Source: Primula veris (taxonomy: Eukaryota > Streptophyta > Magnoliopsida > Ericales > Primulaceae). From it: DNA of 64,000 nt. Position numbers and translations under genes: made by a program. Position 1 is the stretch's first letter. Each line of letters opens with the position of its first letter. Shown in pieces: positions 24,211 to 37,316 of the stretch. Under the pieces are notes generated by a model, which searched no databases, was not told the DNA's origin, and worked only from the letters and a program-made list of their open reading frames with translations. The stretch spans positions 3,472,001-3,536,000 of the forward strand of contig OY821751.1 in assembly GCA_963682055.1 (NCBI GenBank), read 5' to 3'.

Positions 24211-25050
24211 TTATAAAAGGAAACTTAAAAGTAGGATCATCTACGTAAACTCTTGGAATGTGCATTTCTTTATACAACACTATTAAATTGTGTCATGCTC
24301 CTCCTCTTTTTCTGTTGGTATAATTAATTTAACAAAATAATAGATATTATCCAGGAAAATTAATGATTGAAGGCAAGCTGGGAGTAAGATCATCTAAACC
24401 AGCACTATTAAATTGTGCATGCTCTTCTCTCTGGTATTAAAAGTAAAATAGAGAATCTTGATAATTGATTTTTTCATTTGATTAAAAACTATAAAAGGAA
24501 ACTTGAAAGTTAGGTAATCTATGTCTGACTATTAAATTGTGCATGCACACCTTTCTGTTATTAAAAAAAATGCAATTATCTAGAGTAAAATTAAATAAAT
24601 TATAAAAGGAAACTTAAAAGTAGGATCATCTACGTAACTCTTGGAATGTGCATTTCTTTATACAACACTATTAAATTGTGTCATGCTCCTCCTCTTTTTC
24701 TGTTGGTATAATTAATTTAACAAAATAGTAGATATTATCCAGGAAAATTAATGATTGAAGGCAAGCTGGGAGTAAGATCATCTAAACCAGCACTATTAAA
24801 TTGTGCATGCTCTTCTCCCTGGTATTAAAAGTAAAATAGAGAATCTTGATAATTGATTTTTTCATTTGATTAAAAAACAATAGGTATTAATATAAACTTG
24901 TGCACGCACACCTCACTGTAATTAGAATTAATAGAATAAAAATATAAAATCATGATAGTTGATTTTTCATTCAGGCAAGTACTAAACAATAAAAGGAAAC
25001 TTCGAAGTTGACAATAAAACGTTGCTTTTTCAAGTCCTTAAAGTAATGAT
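24211..25050 (-). repeat. Inverted, doubled copy of the CYP76 upstream module
   Basis: The complement of this block matches the flanks at 18102-18640 and 41049-41480. Within it 24211-24490 and 24600-24878 are direct copies 389 bp apart and almost identical. No P450 coding sequence accompanies it, so the flank moved or was duplicated without the gene. It points leftward, toward the TOM20 fragment and the CYP76 gene. Confidence 0.8.
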
Positions 25051-25739
25051 TTTATCAGGAAAGGAACAGTTTTTTTTTTTATGGAATAATGTAAAAATAT
25101 GTTGCCCGAGTTTTGCAATTTTTCATTTCCTAGGTATCGGCTTGATATTTATTGGACAATATTTCTCTACAAAATAGGTTGTACGAAACCATTCCATATG
25201 CTATACAATCCTTCCATATATAATAAATAATCAGTTTCTTATTGTTTTTATCATTTCTTTTAGCATAATAATTCATTCGGATTAGTTTGAAAAAAGGTTA
25301 GAAAGAATAGATAAAATATATATGATCATATAAAATATTTGATCATATGAGACAATCATGAAAAACTTAAACATGTAATCTTAAATTTCAACATTTTAGT
25401 CGATAGTACATTACTTGTTATAATTCTGTATCAAGTACATTACTTATATCAACACGTTACGAAATTCAATTCATTATACCGACAAATATATAGTGCGTAA
25501 AAAAACAGATTGAAGTCTGAATAATTTTTACCTCTTAACTACAAGCAAGTAAAATGGCAATATGAGATATAAAGCAGGATCGTAACGAACTACTCTACAG
25601 ACCACTACCTACTTCAGATGGAGAAAGCCAAATAAGTCTTCAATTATTTTCTGATATAGCTTTACATCATTTATACTGCAAAGAAATATATTTTGTGCGT
25701 TTTTTTGCAAATAGTTACATTTATTACATAGGAATATTT
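25051..25739. other. AT-rich intergenic stretch
   Basis: No gene seen. The sequence at 25131-25160 (CCTAGGTATCGGCTTGATAT) resembles the outer end of the inverted repeat at 2821-2840. Confidence 0.5.
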
Positions 25740-25744
25740 GTGGT

Positions 25745-25967
25745 TGTTGTAAGATATTATTGGACTATTGGGTTTATACTTTATGGGCTCAAGTGGGGTT
25801 GTAACCCTACCCCTCTATCTATATAAAGAGGGTTACGGGTCTTGTAGTTTACATTCATTCATATTTTCTGATTAATAAAGTCTTTCTTATTGTTGTCTCT
25901 CATACCTCTCTCTATATCTATACATATCTCTATATTTATCTATAACGAGCTAATATGTCACACAACA
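25745..25967 (+). repeat. 5' LTR of the 25745-31725 element
   Basis: TGTTGTAAGA...CACAACA, with TATATAAAGAGGG as likely TATA region near 25820. It differs from the 3' LTR at a small number of sites, so the insertion is not very old although the coding region is badly decayed. Confidence 0.9.
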
Positions 25968-27111
25968 CGTTATCAGCACTTTGCTCATGGAGATTGAAGT
26001 ATTTGCTTGGAGATTTTGGCTAAAACGTATGAATATTGAGTTATAAACATACGACCAAACTTTGAAATTTGTTCTATCGACCTTCCCAAAATACCAGGAG
26101 TACGGTACATAGTTGTTATGAACAGGACTAATATTCACTAATATTGCTACGCATGTATGTGTGTGATTGTTTGGAGAATAACAATTGAATTAAATAAAAT
26201 ACTTTTTTTTGTTGCTATGGTATTGTGGTAAAAGGTACTTAATCTTATGTAATATTGGCTATATGTTAAGATACATGTATGAATTCTACCAAAACAACTC
26301 ATAATGATCCTGTTATAGTAGATTATATCTCATAAATAGGATTATGCTTATTTGACCTTGCAACTTATACCGTAAATAGAATTGAATTGGTCATCATGTA
26401 TAATTAAATCGAATACACTGTCAATATGTATGAATAAACTGTGACCTTAGTTTAACAAATGTACACGGTAATTAAACCTTTTGTTGTTTGGCACACGTTT
26501 AGACAGTAGGATTTATTATAATTTGTTGTACTAAAATTCGTAATAGTTAAACACATAAGGACATAACTGCATCACTCCAGGAACTCATAGGACTGACACT
26601 GTAATTAAATTAAAACCAAAATAGGTTACTGAAATTACAAGATAGTCCATGTATTATTATCCTTGTATGCATATGGATGTATGTGTTTGATATATTGCTA
26701 CTGTTATGTTGAAAACTAACTCAAGCATGCAAACTTACTTATAAAATATACTACTCATGGTATGTCCTAGTTACACATGTATATATCACTTATGTAAATT
26801 CGTGACTATTATATATTGTGTGGGGTAAAATTTTTGATAATTTGCGAAATCATATATTTTCACATTTAAGTTGGAAAAATTATGAACCTTCCCTAACTAG
26901 GCTCACCTATTTGGATACGATGTCTAGGAAAGATATAGGCGGAAGTCGATATCCTAATGAGGTCGGGTTTTAAGTGGCATTCGTGCCCTCCACCCTCACC
27001 GCCTTTCCTGGTCGTTTTTCAAGTAGAGCTACCGAAAGGGGTTGACTAAATAATAATTTCCCCGAGTGTGTTTATATAGTGATGTATGTTTCGCCGAATT
27101 GGTGTCTCAGT

Positions 27112-30100
27112 ATCGACCCGTCGTTCGATCAATGAGAACCAATTCACATTAAAAGAAAAACTAATGTTTTCGAACCTGTCGTTTCGGAAAAAAAAGTTTG
27201 TGCTTGTGCAAACCATAAACATATAAACCAGTCGTTTTATATGAAAAATAATCCAGAACTCCCAACACATGTTGGATGCCATCTATGATGAGAAAAATCG
27301 CAAAACATACTTGCGAAATGACTGTTTAGACGTTAATGTTATTCCGTCACCACATGTTAGTCACCCTGATGTGTGAAAATATGATGCCCAAATTTTTTTT
27401 GGATGCCATCTTTGATGAGTAAAACATGAGTTTGTTGTTACCCTCATGATGAATGCTAAGGCGTTGATTTTATTCCGCCACCACATTTGAGACGTGATGA
27501 CGTCTATGGTGAACAAATGTCTGAAATTGACATATTGGAGCAATCCTTCACCAAAATACTAGCTTGGAAATTGTATTCCATAAGCAGTATCGTGAATTTA
27601 TATTCACCATGTTCCTTTATCACCCATCTGTTATTGGATAAGAAAATTACCCCGGTGAGTAGTTTTAATCCTATTGGGTCAATGGCGAATTGTTTGCCTG
27701 ATATTAATGCTCTTCGTGTATAATTTTTTTCCACGAATCGAGAACCGAGACAAGTGTTATTTGTCTCGAACTGTCGCGATCCCGATGAATCGCCTAGCCA
27801 AGCGAGATTTGAGACAATTGTCAAAATCAAAAACCTGTGGCTCCAAGACAGTAATTGAAAGGAACAATATGGCCCGTTGTCACAAAGCAAAAGATAATGC
27901 CCAAGGAGGCAACTCTATGCTATAAAGACGAAGGTCATGCACGGTTACTCCTTAAATAGTTCAAAATTATTACAAAGGTGAAAAAACCGATGCTAATGTG
28001 GTTAAAGCTAACTGAAAGGAAACTCTTGAGACCCCCGGTTTTGTGGCTCAAATGAGTTTGGGACCTTTCTTTATTGATTTTGATAAATCATTGAGCCATT
28101 TTTTCGCTCATCTGGATTATGTTTTCCATTTGGATTATTATTTTTCCATTTGGACCATACTTTTGGATTATGGTTTGCCAATTTAAAAAATTTCTCGAAA
28201 TAATTTAAAGTGTTTTGAGCAAATTTCTTTGACAAATGTGACCAAACTTTAAATTATGAAATTTTAGGCAATACTTGTGGGATAGTTGATTTTTTTTTGG
28301 AAATAGTGGGTAACAGTGTACCACATAATTTCACCAACTATTTGCCTAAAAGAGTACTCAGTGACAACGATTCTGGACCTGTCGTTCCAAAATCAAAATG
28401 TTTGGTAAAATCAAATTGATTTGTCAAATATGAGGTCTTATACTCATGTAGGTCCTGCCGTACCTTGTTGAGTTATAAAATATTCGAGAAAACCAGTGTT
28501 ATCTGGTAATAGCCCATGAAAGAATTAAATTTGTTTACATAGCCTCCATTCAATACGAACAAAAACGTATTTTAGAGGAGTTGAAATGTCTTTCAAGTGG
28601 TTGCTACCACATTCTTTAAAGTATTTAAAGTTACCTTATCATTTCGCCTGTCGTCGAAATGATAAATGATTTAGATGCTTAGACATGATTGTCTGTACTA
28701 TCATTCGCCTGTCGTCGATTGATAAGAGCATTTTAATATTGTGGCATTGACCGGATGAGATATTCCCGGGTCAAAAGACGATGCTTGATTTATAATCGCA
28801 TCGCATTTGGATTCTCTCTGAGAATATATTTCGCGATTAATCCGAAATTCATGCCATTAATGCTTACTTTGAAAGACTAGTATGTGTAAAAATCACGAAA
28901 TGAACTCGTAGAATTCTTGTAAAGAATTGAACGAGTTATTGTGGACTTATCCAACCATAAGACGGACCATAAATATAAATGGTTATGGTTGATGCATCGA
29001 CAATATGGTCACAATTTAATGTTGTCCACATAAATGCAGCACTTTCCAAACTTTTAGCCCTATCATTAAGTTGATGGCCCATGATCCGGATTATCCTGAA
29101 AAGTCTAGTCGACTTGATAATTCCGAAGAGTAATAATCAAAATTTCGATTTGAATTACTTGAGTTTGGAAATTGAAATTGAACATCCTGTCGATTATGTT
29201 CAGACCCAAATGGACTCACGGAAAGTTTGATGATGCGACTGCAAATGATTGCACGCTTTTCTTGTTCTTGCGCACCAAGATTTATATTTCCGTGTGGGGT
29301 TATGCTATTTTGCTGCATTGGTCCGTTATGATGCCCATAGACACTCAAACATCATATGCGTACTAGCTGGTTACTGGTTATGAGCCAGAAGTCTCATATT
29401 AACGCGTGTTTAGAGTGATTAATTAATATTTTGATTGAGCCGCTATAGCGTTCAAAATATGGACCTCTGAAGGGGACATAAGTCGATTATGAATCTCCTA
29501 CCTATCATTTGATAGAGTAACCTTGGCAAGCGATCTCTTTACCGCATGATATGCGAATGTGACATCGCTAAGACTGTTCTCCCCGTCGTTAGAGGGAGAT
29601 TTGCACGTTACCGTTGATAAGGAACGACGTGAAGTAACGTGGCATAACTCACTCAGTCTTAGCTTGATCCCTAAAACCGCACTTAGTGATAAGTAAGTTC
29701 ATAGACTCCCTCAAGTCTAACTAAATGCCAAACGCGTTTAATGACTTTATGAGATGTCACGAGATCATTTATACCTGCTGCAAAATGCTTGCAAGGATAG
29801 ACGTCCCTGTCGGACGCCGTGTTCCTCTCGTAACACGTTGCTTTGGCCGAACCCGCCAAGCAAATGACGCTGTCGTCGGCCGTCAGTCTATTGTCCTTCC
29901 TAATATATGAGGAAGTTGACCGGTTCTTAATTCGTTCAGCCCAGAGGTGGTGAACAGAAACTCGTTTGTCGCACGAGATTATAAAGGATCAAGGAGATGT
30001 GTGATATCCTCCTCATCCTAAGAATCTCGAAATATCTGTCGATCATGATATCTTAGACGATATTGAAGCGAAACGAGACTGTCATTGATTACTTGTTCAT

Positions 30101-31130
30101 ATATTCGGTGACGACTGATAATATGAGCAAATTATGACAGCAAACCATGTACCGTTGCCTGAAGTCAACGTAGAATAGACTGGACTAATGGAAACTTGAA
30201 ATCCAAGTAGACTCCTTAGCGAAAGTGTGTTCGGACCTGTAGCTCCAACACCACCAATGTTAAACGAGTTCGTTTATTTGGTTATTCGTAAGGAAAATTG
30301 ATGAGAATAATGAGATTGTAGAATGCTCGCCTAGTAGCGCAAGGCTTCTCTCACACCTTGGAATTGATTACGAGATGGTTGATTTCCTCGTAATGGATGT
30401 TATAACGGTCCCTTTTTCGGTTATACCGATACCGGTTACTTATCAGACCCGGGTAAGGGATATTCCTAACATGGTCTGTCTTTACCATTAGGAATAAGGC
30501 AATATTTTGGAAGTCTTGGAATGACTCCAAACGTATCACTCTGATCTACTCGTGCTCTATGAGACGACTAGAGAGTGTATATGGCTTCGGGCTCATATTA
30601 GCCATATTTGAATTACATATGCTCTGTCTCATGATTCAGATAAAGCACTTGTATTATTTGAGGACAACTTGTTGTTATCGATCAAGAGAGACATGACTAG
30701 ATTATGCTATTTAGCATTTATTGCCGAAATAAATCTTCACATATGAAGTTTAAGAGCATCCTGTCGAATGCTCGTTTTATTCCACGTTATATTTTCTTGC
30801 ATACAGTCGTGTGCAAGTAAATAAGGCATCCAGTCGAATGCTCATACTCTTTCTTGGAATATGAAATCTTTGCATCCAGTCGTGTGCAAGTGAGGGGGAG
30901 CATCCAATTGAATGCTTATTGCACTAATTACTACTTAGTCGAAATCCTCGCACCCTGTCGTGTGCAAGTGAGGGGGAGCATCCAGTCGCATGCTCGTGTA
31001 CTCTTTTTGTCCTTAGACCAAGGTTTTTTTCCCACTGGGTTTTCCTTGGCAAGGTTTTTAGAGAGACACGTTCCCATCATATCTCACTTTAGATTGCCGA
31101 AATTAGGGGGAGTATCCTGTTGTATACTTC
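27112..31130 (+). repeat. Dispersed mini-hairpins with a common CCTGTCGT-type loop
   Basis: At least fifteen short palindromes in one element have different stems but nearly the same loop. Examples: stem TTATCATTTCG, loop CCTGTCGT (28636-28665, 11 bp perfect); CATATAAA, loop CCAGTCGT (27220-27243); ATCGA, loop CCCGTCGT (27112-27129); CGAA, loop CCTGTCGT (27171-27186); TGGA within a longer stem, loop CCTGTCGT (28369-28394); AGGT, loop CCTGCCGT (28450-28465); TATCATTCG, loop CCTGTCGT (28699-28724); TGAACAT, loop CCTGTCGATT (29179-29202); CGTC, loop CCTGTCG (29802-29816); GAGCAT, loop CCTGTCGA (30754-30773). The 3' cluster recurs in the relative at 1653-2040. Confidence 0.85.
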
Positions 31131-31502
31131 TTACCACTGTGTACTCTTTTGTCCTTCGACTAGAGGTTTTTCCCACTGGGTTTACTCTAGCAAGGTTTTG
31201 ATGAGGCACCTATTTTGTGGTTGATCTTTACTACTACCATTGTTGCACTCTTTTTCCTTCGATCAGATAATTTCCCATTGGGTTTGCTCTGGCAAGGTTT
31301 TGATCAGGCATACTGTTTTGTGGTTAGTTACTTACATGATATTTCGGCCTATATCATTCGGCTACACAGTTTCTCCTAGGTACCGGTATTGTCCCACACT
31401 GGGTTTTCCGGCCCTAAGGTTTTTATGTGTTTAGCACTGCGAATGAACTCGACTCAGATCGACTGCATGAAGACGAAGAATTCAAGACGTCCAAAGGGGG
31501 AG

Positions 31503-31725
31503 TGTTGTAAGATATTATTGGACTCTTGGGCTTATACTTTATGGGCCCAAGTGGGCTTGTAACTCTATCCCTCTATCTATATAAAAAGGGTTAGGGGTCT
31601 TGTAGTTTACATTCATTCATATTTTCTGATTAATAAAGTCTTCATTATTGTTGTCTCTCATATCTCTCTCTATATCTATACATATCTCTATATATATCTA
31701 TAACGAGCTAATATGTCACACAACA
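31503..31725 (+). repeat. 3' LTR of the 25745-31725 element
   Basis: Same length and ends as the 5' LTR and followed by the GTGGT duplication. Confidence 0.9.
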
Positions 31726-32052
31726 GTGGTTATATTTAAAAAATTCAACTTCTTCTATCTACTTAATTGAGGAATTTGTACTAGATTGACCAAAAATTGA
31801 TGCATAATTAAGACTCTAAGACTCTAGAATGTAAAAAAGCAAACTTACACTATACTAATTTGAAACACACATATATTCATGTCTAATTCAATATTAACAA
31901 GATTTGAAAAGTTCACAAGAACAAATTACAAACATTTAGCTCCATCCCAACAACTAATACAATCAAAACAGGTACATGATTACAAGCACACACGTATTAA
32001 ACAAGCATATTCTCCTCGGTATGGTCTAGTAAGGGAATTTACATTTTTTTTT

Positions 32053-34223
32053 TTATCTGGGGATCTTTTTCGAGAGGGAAAAAGCCGCTAGTATTACGAG
32101 CAATGCCAAGATGATGGAGGCGAAGAGAGAGATGAGAGTGGAGACCCCTAGACGAATGCAAAACCGGTCGTAAATATTGCATATTTTACCCCAATTAAGA
32201 TGTGAATTACCATTCGAGGCTATGTAAGCCACTGCCCCTGAGGCTCCTGTTGCTGATGATACAATGCCCAACATGAGCTACACATGCAATAGAAAGATAA
32301 CTTAGCCAAGTGTTGTTTTATACTCATAGGCTTGTTTTTAAATACTGTTTCTCAAATAAAAAAATAACACTTCTCTTTCTAGGAGATGCTTGGATTGAGA
32401 AGTATAATCAACTTCAATGTTCTAAAACATGAAATCGCTGAGATAATAATCGGTGATCCACAATACCTTACCACCTCTATCCAAGTGTTCTGTTTTTCAT
32501 TTTGTGAGATCTCAAAATGAGTGTTCATTTTCAGTTTTTTTTTCTTTTGAATACTTTTTGAAATAATCTTTTTGGTTGTTAAATCGTATCAAATTTATAC
32601 CTATAGCCTTACATTTTAAGTACTAAATGGTGTTTTTTTGTTGTTAATAATTTTGATGTTTTGATTTTTTTTTTCTTTTAAGTTTGAGTTCAATTGTTTT
32701 GAACAATTTTCAAAACAATACACTTATTTAGGAGACGGAGAGTACATATATCATAAGGGGAAATTAATAATGGTTTAGTACACATTTGAAAACTTATTTA
32801 CCATTAAAAAATGTCTAAAATGATCTATACTAAATTTTAGTACACAGCATCAAATAACCATAACATAAACCCTAGACAATGAAATCTCAAAAATTTATAA
32901 AGCTATGAAATGACATAGTCATAAAGTTTAAAAGGAAATGCCAAGAACTTTTTCTGAAATTTTCTCTTGTTGTCCTTGTTAATGAATTTTTAGGTCAACG
33001 TACCACATCTAGGATCAGGAAATGTGCCAAAATTTTAACTGAAGAGCTGGTTGGCTTTGCTAGTGCCAAGAAAGATATTATTCCAGAAATAATACTGTAA
33101 AGTCCAGCTACAGAGAGAGCTACCAACAAATATCTGCTCAAGTAAATTTAATATCAGCTTGTTAACTACAAGAGAATTAATAATGCCACCGCCATTTCAC
33201 ATGAATATAGTATCAATGCTTTTATAAAAAGAAAACTAGTATATATTTTGCAGATATTTTTTTGTTTGAACCAATACAGAGACTGACCGGTGGTTACTAT
33301 TAATTTAAAATGTATTAAAATGTATACATGCGAATTACAAAAGTTTTTTAAACCAAATTAAACAATAAGTAATCTTTCAAGTTTTGATTACATGATGCAT
33401 GATGAGGGAAAATGTCTATTTTTTACTCCCTCCGTCCCAATTTATTAGTGCAATATTCATTTTTTAGTTGTTCCAATTTATTAGTGTACTATTCAAAATA
33501 TAAATTAATTTTTTATTACTTTCCATCTTTTAGCCTTTTGTAAACATAAAATAAAAAGAATGAAACAATAAAAAATGATAAATAAGTCAATTTAAACCAA
33601 AAATCAATGTAATCATAATTTTCTCTTAATATTTGTTAGTCACTTTAGTGTCCAAATAAAATGGGACGGATGGAGTACATAAAATCCACAAGGTAACCAA
33701 AGGAATAATCCAGTTTTATTTTTCCAATCATAGTCACAAGTACTATAGTGGGATTTCACCTGCCAAAGTGACATGTAAGTACCTATATAAATTTAAAAGA
33801 CTACATGCCTTGTGTAACATTGAGAATTTGAGATAGACAGTACTCTGTGACTTGGTCTCACCTTCAAAGTTTAGAAAATGTTTTTAGATGTATCATCTTT
33901 TTATTAAAACTTGGGTTCACACCTGTTACTTGTTGAAATGTTACGGCTGAAAACTAGAACTTTAAAATTTACATCTTTTTTTGGCATAACAAAGAAATAT
34001 CATTTTGATAACTTACACAGACGCGGAAGAATGTTGGAACTTGGCTGTTTTGTTCATGACTGGGAAAAAAGGCGGAATAGGCATTTGTACGTATCTGCTT
34101 CGTCTGCTTGCTAGTCAGCATCACCAACACCGCCGTAATAGTTGTAGAAAACAAAACTACCCTCAGGACCAAATCTCCCACCTTGAAAATATCCCGACCA
34201 GTACTGGCCGCTGTTGAGGCCAT
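32053..34223 (-). pseudogene. CASP-like membrane protein (CASPL1 type), frameshifted
   Basis: Three minus-strand exons with good borders: 34223-34017 (ends GT|GTAAGT), 33133-33004 (follows GAGCAG, ends GTG|GTACG), and 32277-32053 (follows TGTGTAG). Together they give about 185 residues, the normal size, with four membrane segments. Exon 1 has TGRDIFKVGDLVLRVVLF and LVMLTSKQTKQI; exon 2 has VALSVAGLYSIISG and HFLILDV; exon 3 has LMLGIVSSATGASGAVAYIA, GNSHLNWGKICNIYDRFC and the last helix. In exon 1 the sequence ATACGTACAAATG near 34090 carries four extra bases: the frame before it and the frame after it (PIPPFFPV, AKFQHSSAS) disagree by one. CASP-like proteins are plasma-membrane scaffolds. 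A TATA-like TATATATAAA lies at 34341-34350. A sequencing error remains possible. Confidence 0.8.
33426..33675. mobile_element. Stowaway MITE
   Basis: Terminal repeats CTCCCTCCGTCCCA (left) and the complement of CTCCATCCGTCCCA (right), flanked by TA on both sides (33424-33425, 33676-33677). It is 250 bp, non-coding, and sits in intron 1 of the CASP-like gene. Confidence 0.9.
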
Positions 34224-34499
34224 GGAAAATGACAACTTTTATATGTTTTTTTATTTTTATTTTGAAATCAACTTGTATAGGTTTAGTAAAGGAAATTTTT
34301 AGTTGAATGGGGATAATATATAGTCGGTATGTATGTAGCGTTTATATATAGAGTGAGGGATATGATTAGGCCGGTGTTTGTCCTTTAAATTAAAAGCAAA
34401 TTATAAATGCCTTAGAATCGTGGATAAGCAGTCAATATTAAAAGAAAGCCATTTGTTTGCATATATTTTTGTTTAGTTGGTAGAGATTTTTGATAGTTA

Positions 34500-35600
34500 C
34501 ATTCTGGTGTATTTGTATTAGAACCATATTTCTGCCCTCTTAAACTATTTTTTGTCAATTGGTTTGAGAAAGTTAATCTAAGTTAAATGATAATTGTTAA
34601 TACAGTTTTATTTTTACAGGTGAAGTTGCAAACAGCAGTTGCAATCGTAGTTACAATTCTTTAAGTTAATTGTTTTTATTAAAGTATACAGAAAATATTC
34701 TCATATATCTACAAGAAATTAGTTTATATGTGTTGAGAAAATTGAAATGATAAAGAATTGTATGTTCTTTAAAGATTTAAGGAGTGATATATAACTAAAT
34801 CTCTTATTGTTATACAAGTGTTTATCACGTTTTCAATCTATGTTTATTAGATCTTTTATGATTCAAATAGATTGGAAATATATATGAAGTTATTTGATCT
34901 TATACGAAATATATTTTATCTTCAATAGATATTATTTTATAGGTTTATTTTAAAGGAAACAATAGCTCATATATTCAAGCAAGTTATCTCGTGTTTATTA
35001 CAAGAAGATTGGGCTCAATACTACAGCAAGTATCTCGTGCATAAAGTAAGTTTGAGATCAGTCAAGGTACAAATATTCAATCAAGAATATATTAAAAATA
35101 AAGATAGAAGAATAAATATTTATGAACATTTTAGAAGATTGTATTTTTGTCATTAAAAATAGTTGATAGTTTTGCTTGTAAAATGTGTGTTTTAAAATAT
35201 AAAAAAACTCCATCTTGAGAGAATACACATGAGAATTTAAAACGAAAAACAATGATTGGATGTTTTTAATATTTTAACTGATAGTTATAGAGTATGAGCA
35301 GTAATAAAATAGGCAGAAAAACATTGAAAGTTTAATAGAGTTTTTCATAAGTTTTGAGTTTGTATTGTAGTCTTTTATAATATCATTAATCTGAATGAGT
35401 GCCCCGAAGATGTAGCACGGTGATTGGGTGAACTCCGTTGTTAAACGTGTGTGTGAATTTACTTTCAATTACGTTTAATTTTTTTGTTCAGCTCATCAGT
35501 ATAATTAGGTTACAACTGTGGTTAAAATTGTAGTTGTAACCTAACCATTTAACAGCAACTAGAACATCAAACTAGAATAACGGATAGGAATTTTAACTTG
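34500..35600 (+). repeat. Diverged solo LTR related to 43448-44669
   Basis: The order of matches follows the LTR at 43448-44669, for example AGTGCCCCG, GTGAACTCCGTT, TTTTATAATATCAT and the final GCAACTAGAACA...CGGATAGGAATTT. No primer binding site or internal region follows, so it is probably a solo LTR. Ends are approximate and no target duplication was found. Confidence 0.65.
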
Positions 35601-37316
35601 TTTAGCAAAAATTTAAAAAGATGATTTCATATTTCTATTTTTAGTCATGTATATGCAAAAATGGGTATAATGGCTATGCTTTTTGATCATCGCCATTGAT
35701 TTCTGGGGTTATAGACTAGTTACTTTTTTATCTCATGAAGTTGTTGCCTTTAACTTGTTATTTTAATTTTCAAACTTAGTTGAAAATAGGCCCCTTTTAA
35801 GAGAATCAAAATCTTCTACCCCTATTCTCTACCCTTTCCGTGCCTCCTTGCTTATTTTCACTCAAATTTTAAATTTTTACAACTTATACCGCAACTTTAT
35901 AAAATTTTATATTATATTATATTCAAATTTTAAAACATTTGAACATAATATTATTTTAGACAATTTTTTTAATTTTCAATGTTTAATTTACACTAATTTA
36001 TATATTTATTCCAAAATAAATTTTGTGTGGATTTTCTTTTAAAAATAATTATTGGAATGTATTGATACATGTATTATAGTAATTGTAAAAAAAAATTCAA
36101 GTTTTTTAGAATTTTTTTTTGAATAAAATAAGTAAGGGGATACGGAAATGGATAGAGAATAGAGGGTAGAAGATTTGGACTCACGGAGGCATGTTGCATG
36201 AAAAAAATTAATTTTAATAAAAACGGAGATAATCTGATGAAGCAAAAAAGGATAACTTCAAAGTTAGATAATCTATGTGTGCACTGTCAAAAAAGGTCGC
36301 CAACTCCATTAAAATTTGAACAAAGTCTTACAAATATAGAAATTTCATAAATTTAGGAAAAACAAGAGAAAAGGGGACATAACAATCATAATGGTAAAAC
36401 TACCCTTACTAAAACTCTTTTGTAGAAAATTAATCTTCCCAATCCAATACACGATCACCTCTTATCATGTTTCAATAATCAGAATGAGTACCGATAAACA
36501 AAGTTCTTAAAATAATTATATGGAGTACTTGTCAAAGGAGATGTGTCTTAAGAAACTTTATAAATCACGAACTCCGGTTGGCTTGAACGTTTACAAAACA
36601 GAGGAAACACAAGGTGATTAAGTCAGGCTATTATCAAAATTAAGATTAAGTAATATACAAAAAACCAAATTTAAACTAAGATTATAAACAAACTTGCTCC
36701 TTTTGAGCATAATACATCAACAAAAATGAAATGAAGGCCAGCCACATCGACACTAAGTATCAAAACTTCAAAATTATCATAATCAAAAGTCTAAGCACCA
36801 GTGGCTACTGAATTTCCAATTATATCTCTAGGGCCGGTCCGACGCTTTTCTACATCTGACTCGTACATATTTTTGGGCACATTTTTAACTTTATTACGAG
36901 AAAATTTTCACAACGTTAGTAAAAAAAATAAACAACGAAAAATACAAATTTTGAACCACACAATAGACCATCATATATATGTTATTCTTGTATTTTATGA
37001 GGGAGAAAAACCGGTTTAATTCACAAAAAATATGTTATTTTTCCTTTTTTTTAGGCCTATTCAAGAATCGGTGCCTAAGCTGTCTTGTTTTGATTACCCT
37101 AGAATTGGACCTGATATCCATTGTAGGTTTGAACAAAACTTCATGATATGCAATTTGAAAAGATCTCTAATGAATCTATAATCACAACATAATCACAAAT
37201 AGTTGTTAATTTACTATATTCATTCAATCATTTTTGCAATGTTTTTGAAAATCTTAATTTTATTTGCCCGGATCATATTTATGTCAATATCTGTGTTGCG
37301 TGGTTGCAATTACTAG
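35601..37316. other. Intergenic, with dispersed repeat at 36241-36350
   Basis: 36241-36350 is the inverted relative of the spacer in the 2818-3246 inverted repeat (shared GTTAGATAATCTAT and CAAAGTCTTACAAATAT). GGGCCGGTCC at 36831 and TTTAGGCC-type text near 37050 hint at another short element without clear ends. No gene seen. Confidence 0.5.

Larger units (their letters stand above)
25745..31725 (+). mobile_element. Complete but decayed Ty1/copia element, 5,981 bp
   Basis: Two 223-bp LTRs (25745-25967 and 31503-31725) with TG...CA ends are flanked by a perfect 5-bp target duplication GTGGT (25740-25744 and 31726-31730). A primer-binding-site candidate CGTTATCAGCAC follows the 5' LTR at 25968-25979, and a purine tract AAAGGGGGAG precedes the 3' LTR. 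Coding capacity is lost. A polyprotein trace at 29752-29840 resembles the copia region between integrase and reverse transcriptase (IPAAN...ARIDVPVG type), and the reverse-transcriptase section present in the copy at 1-2594 is deleted near 30410. The element carries the hairpin family described separately. Confidence 0.9.

Noticed and set aside
31879..32091. A 70-codon plus-strand frame
   Set aside because: It lies antisense to the 3' end of the CASP-like gene and resembles no protein I know.
36828..37110. A short hAT-like element
   Set aside because: GGGCCGGTCC at one side and TTTAGGCC-like text at the other are suggestive, but ends and duplication do not agree.
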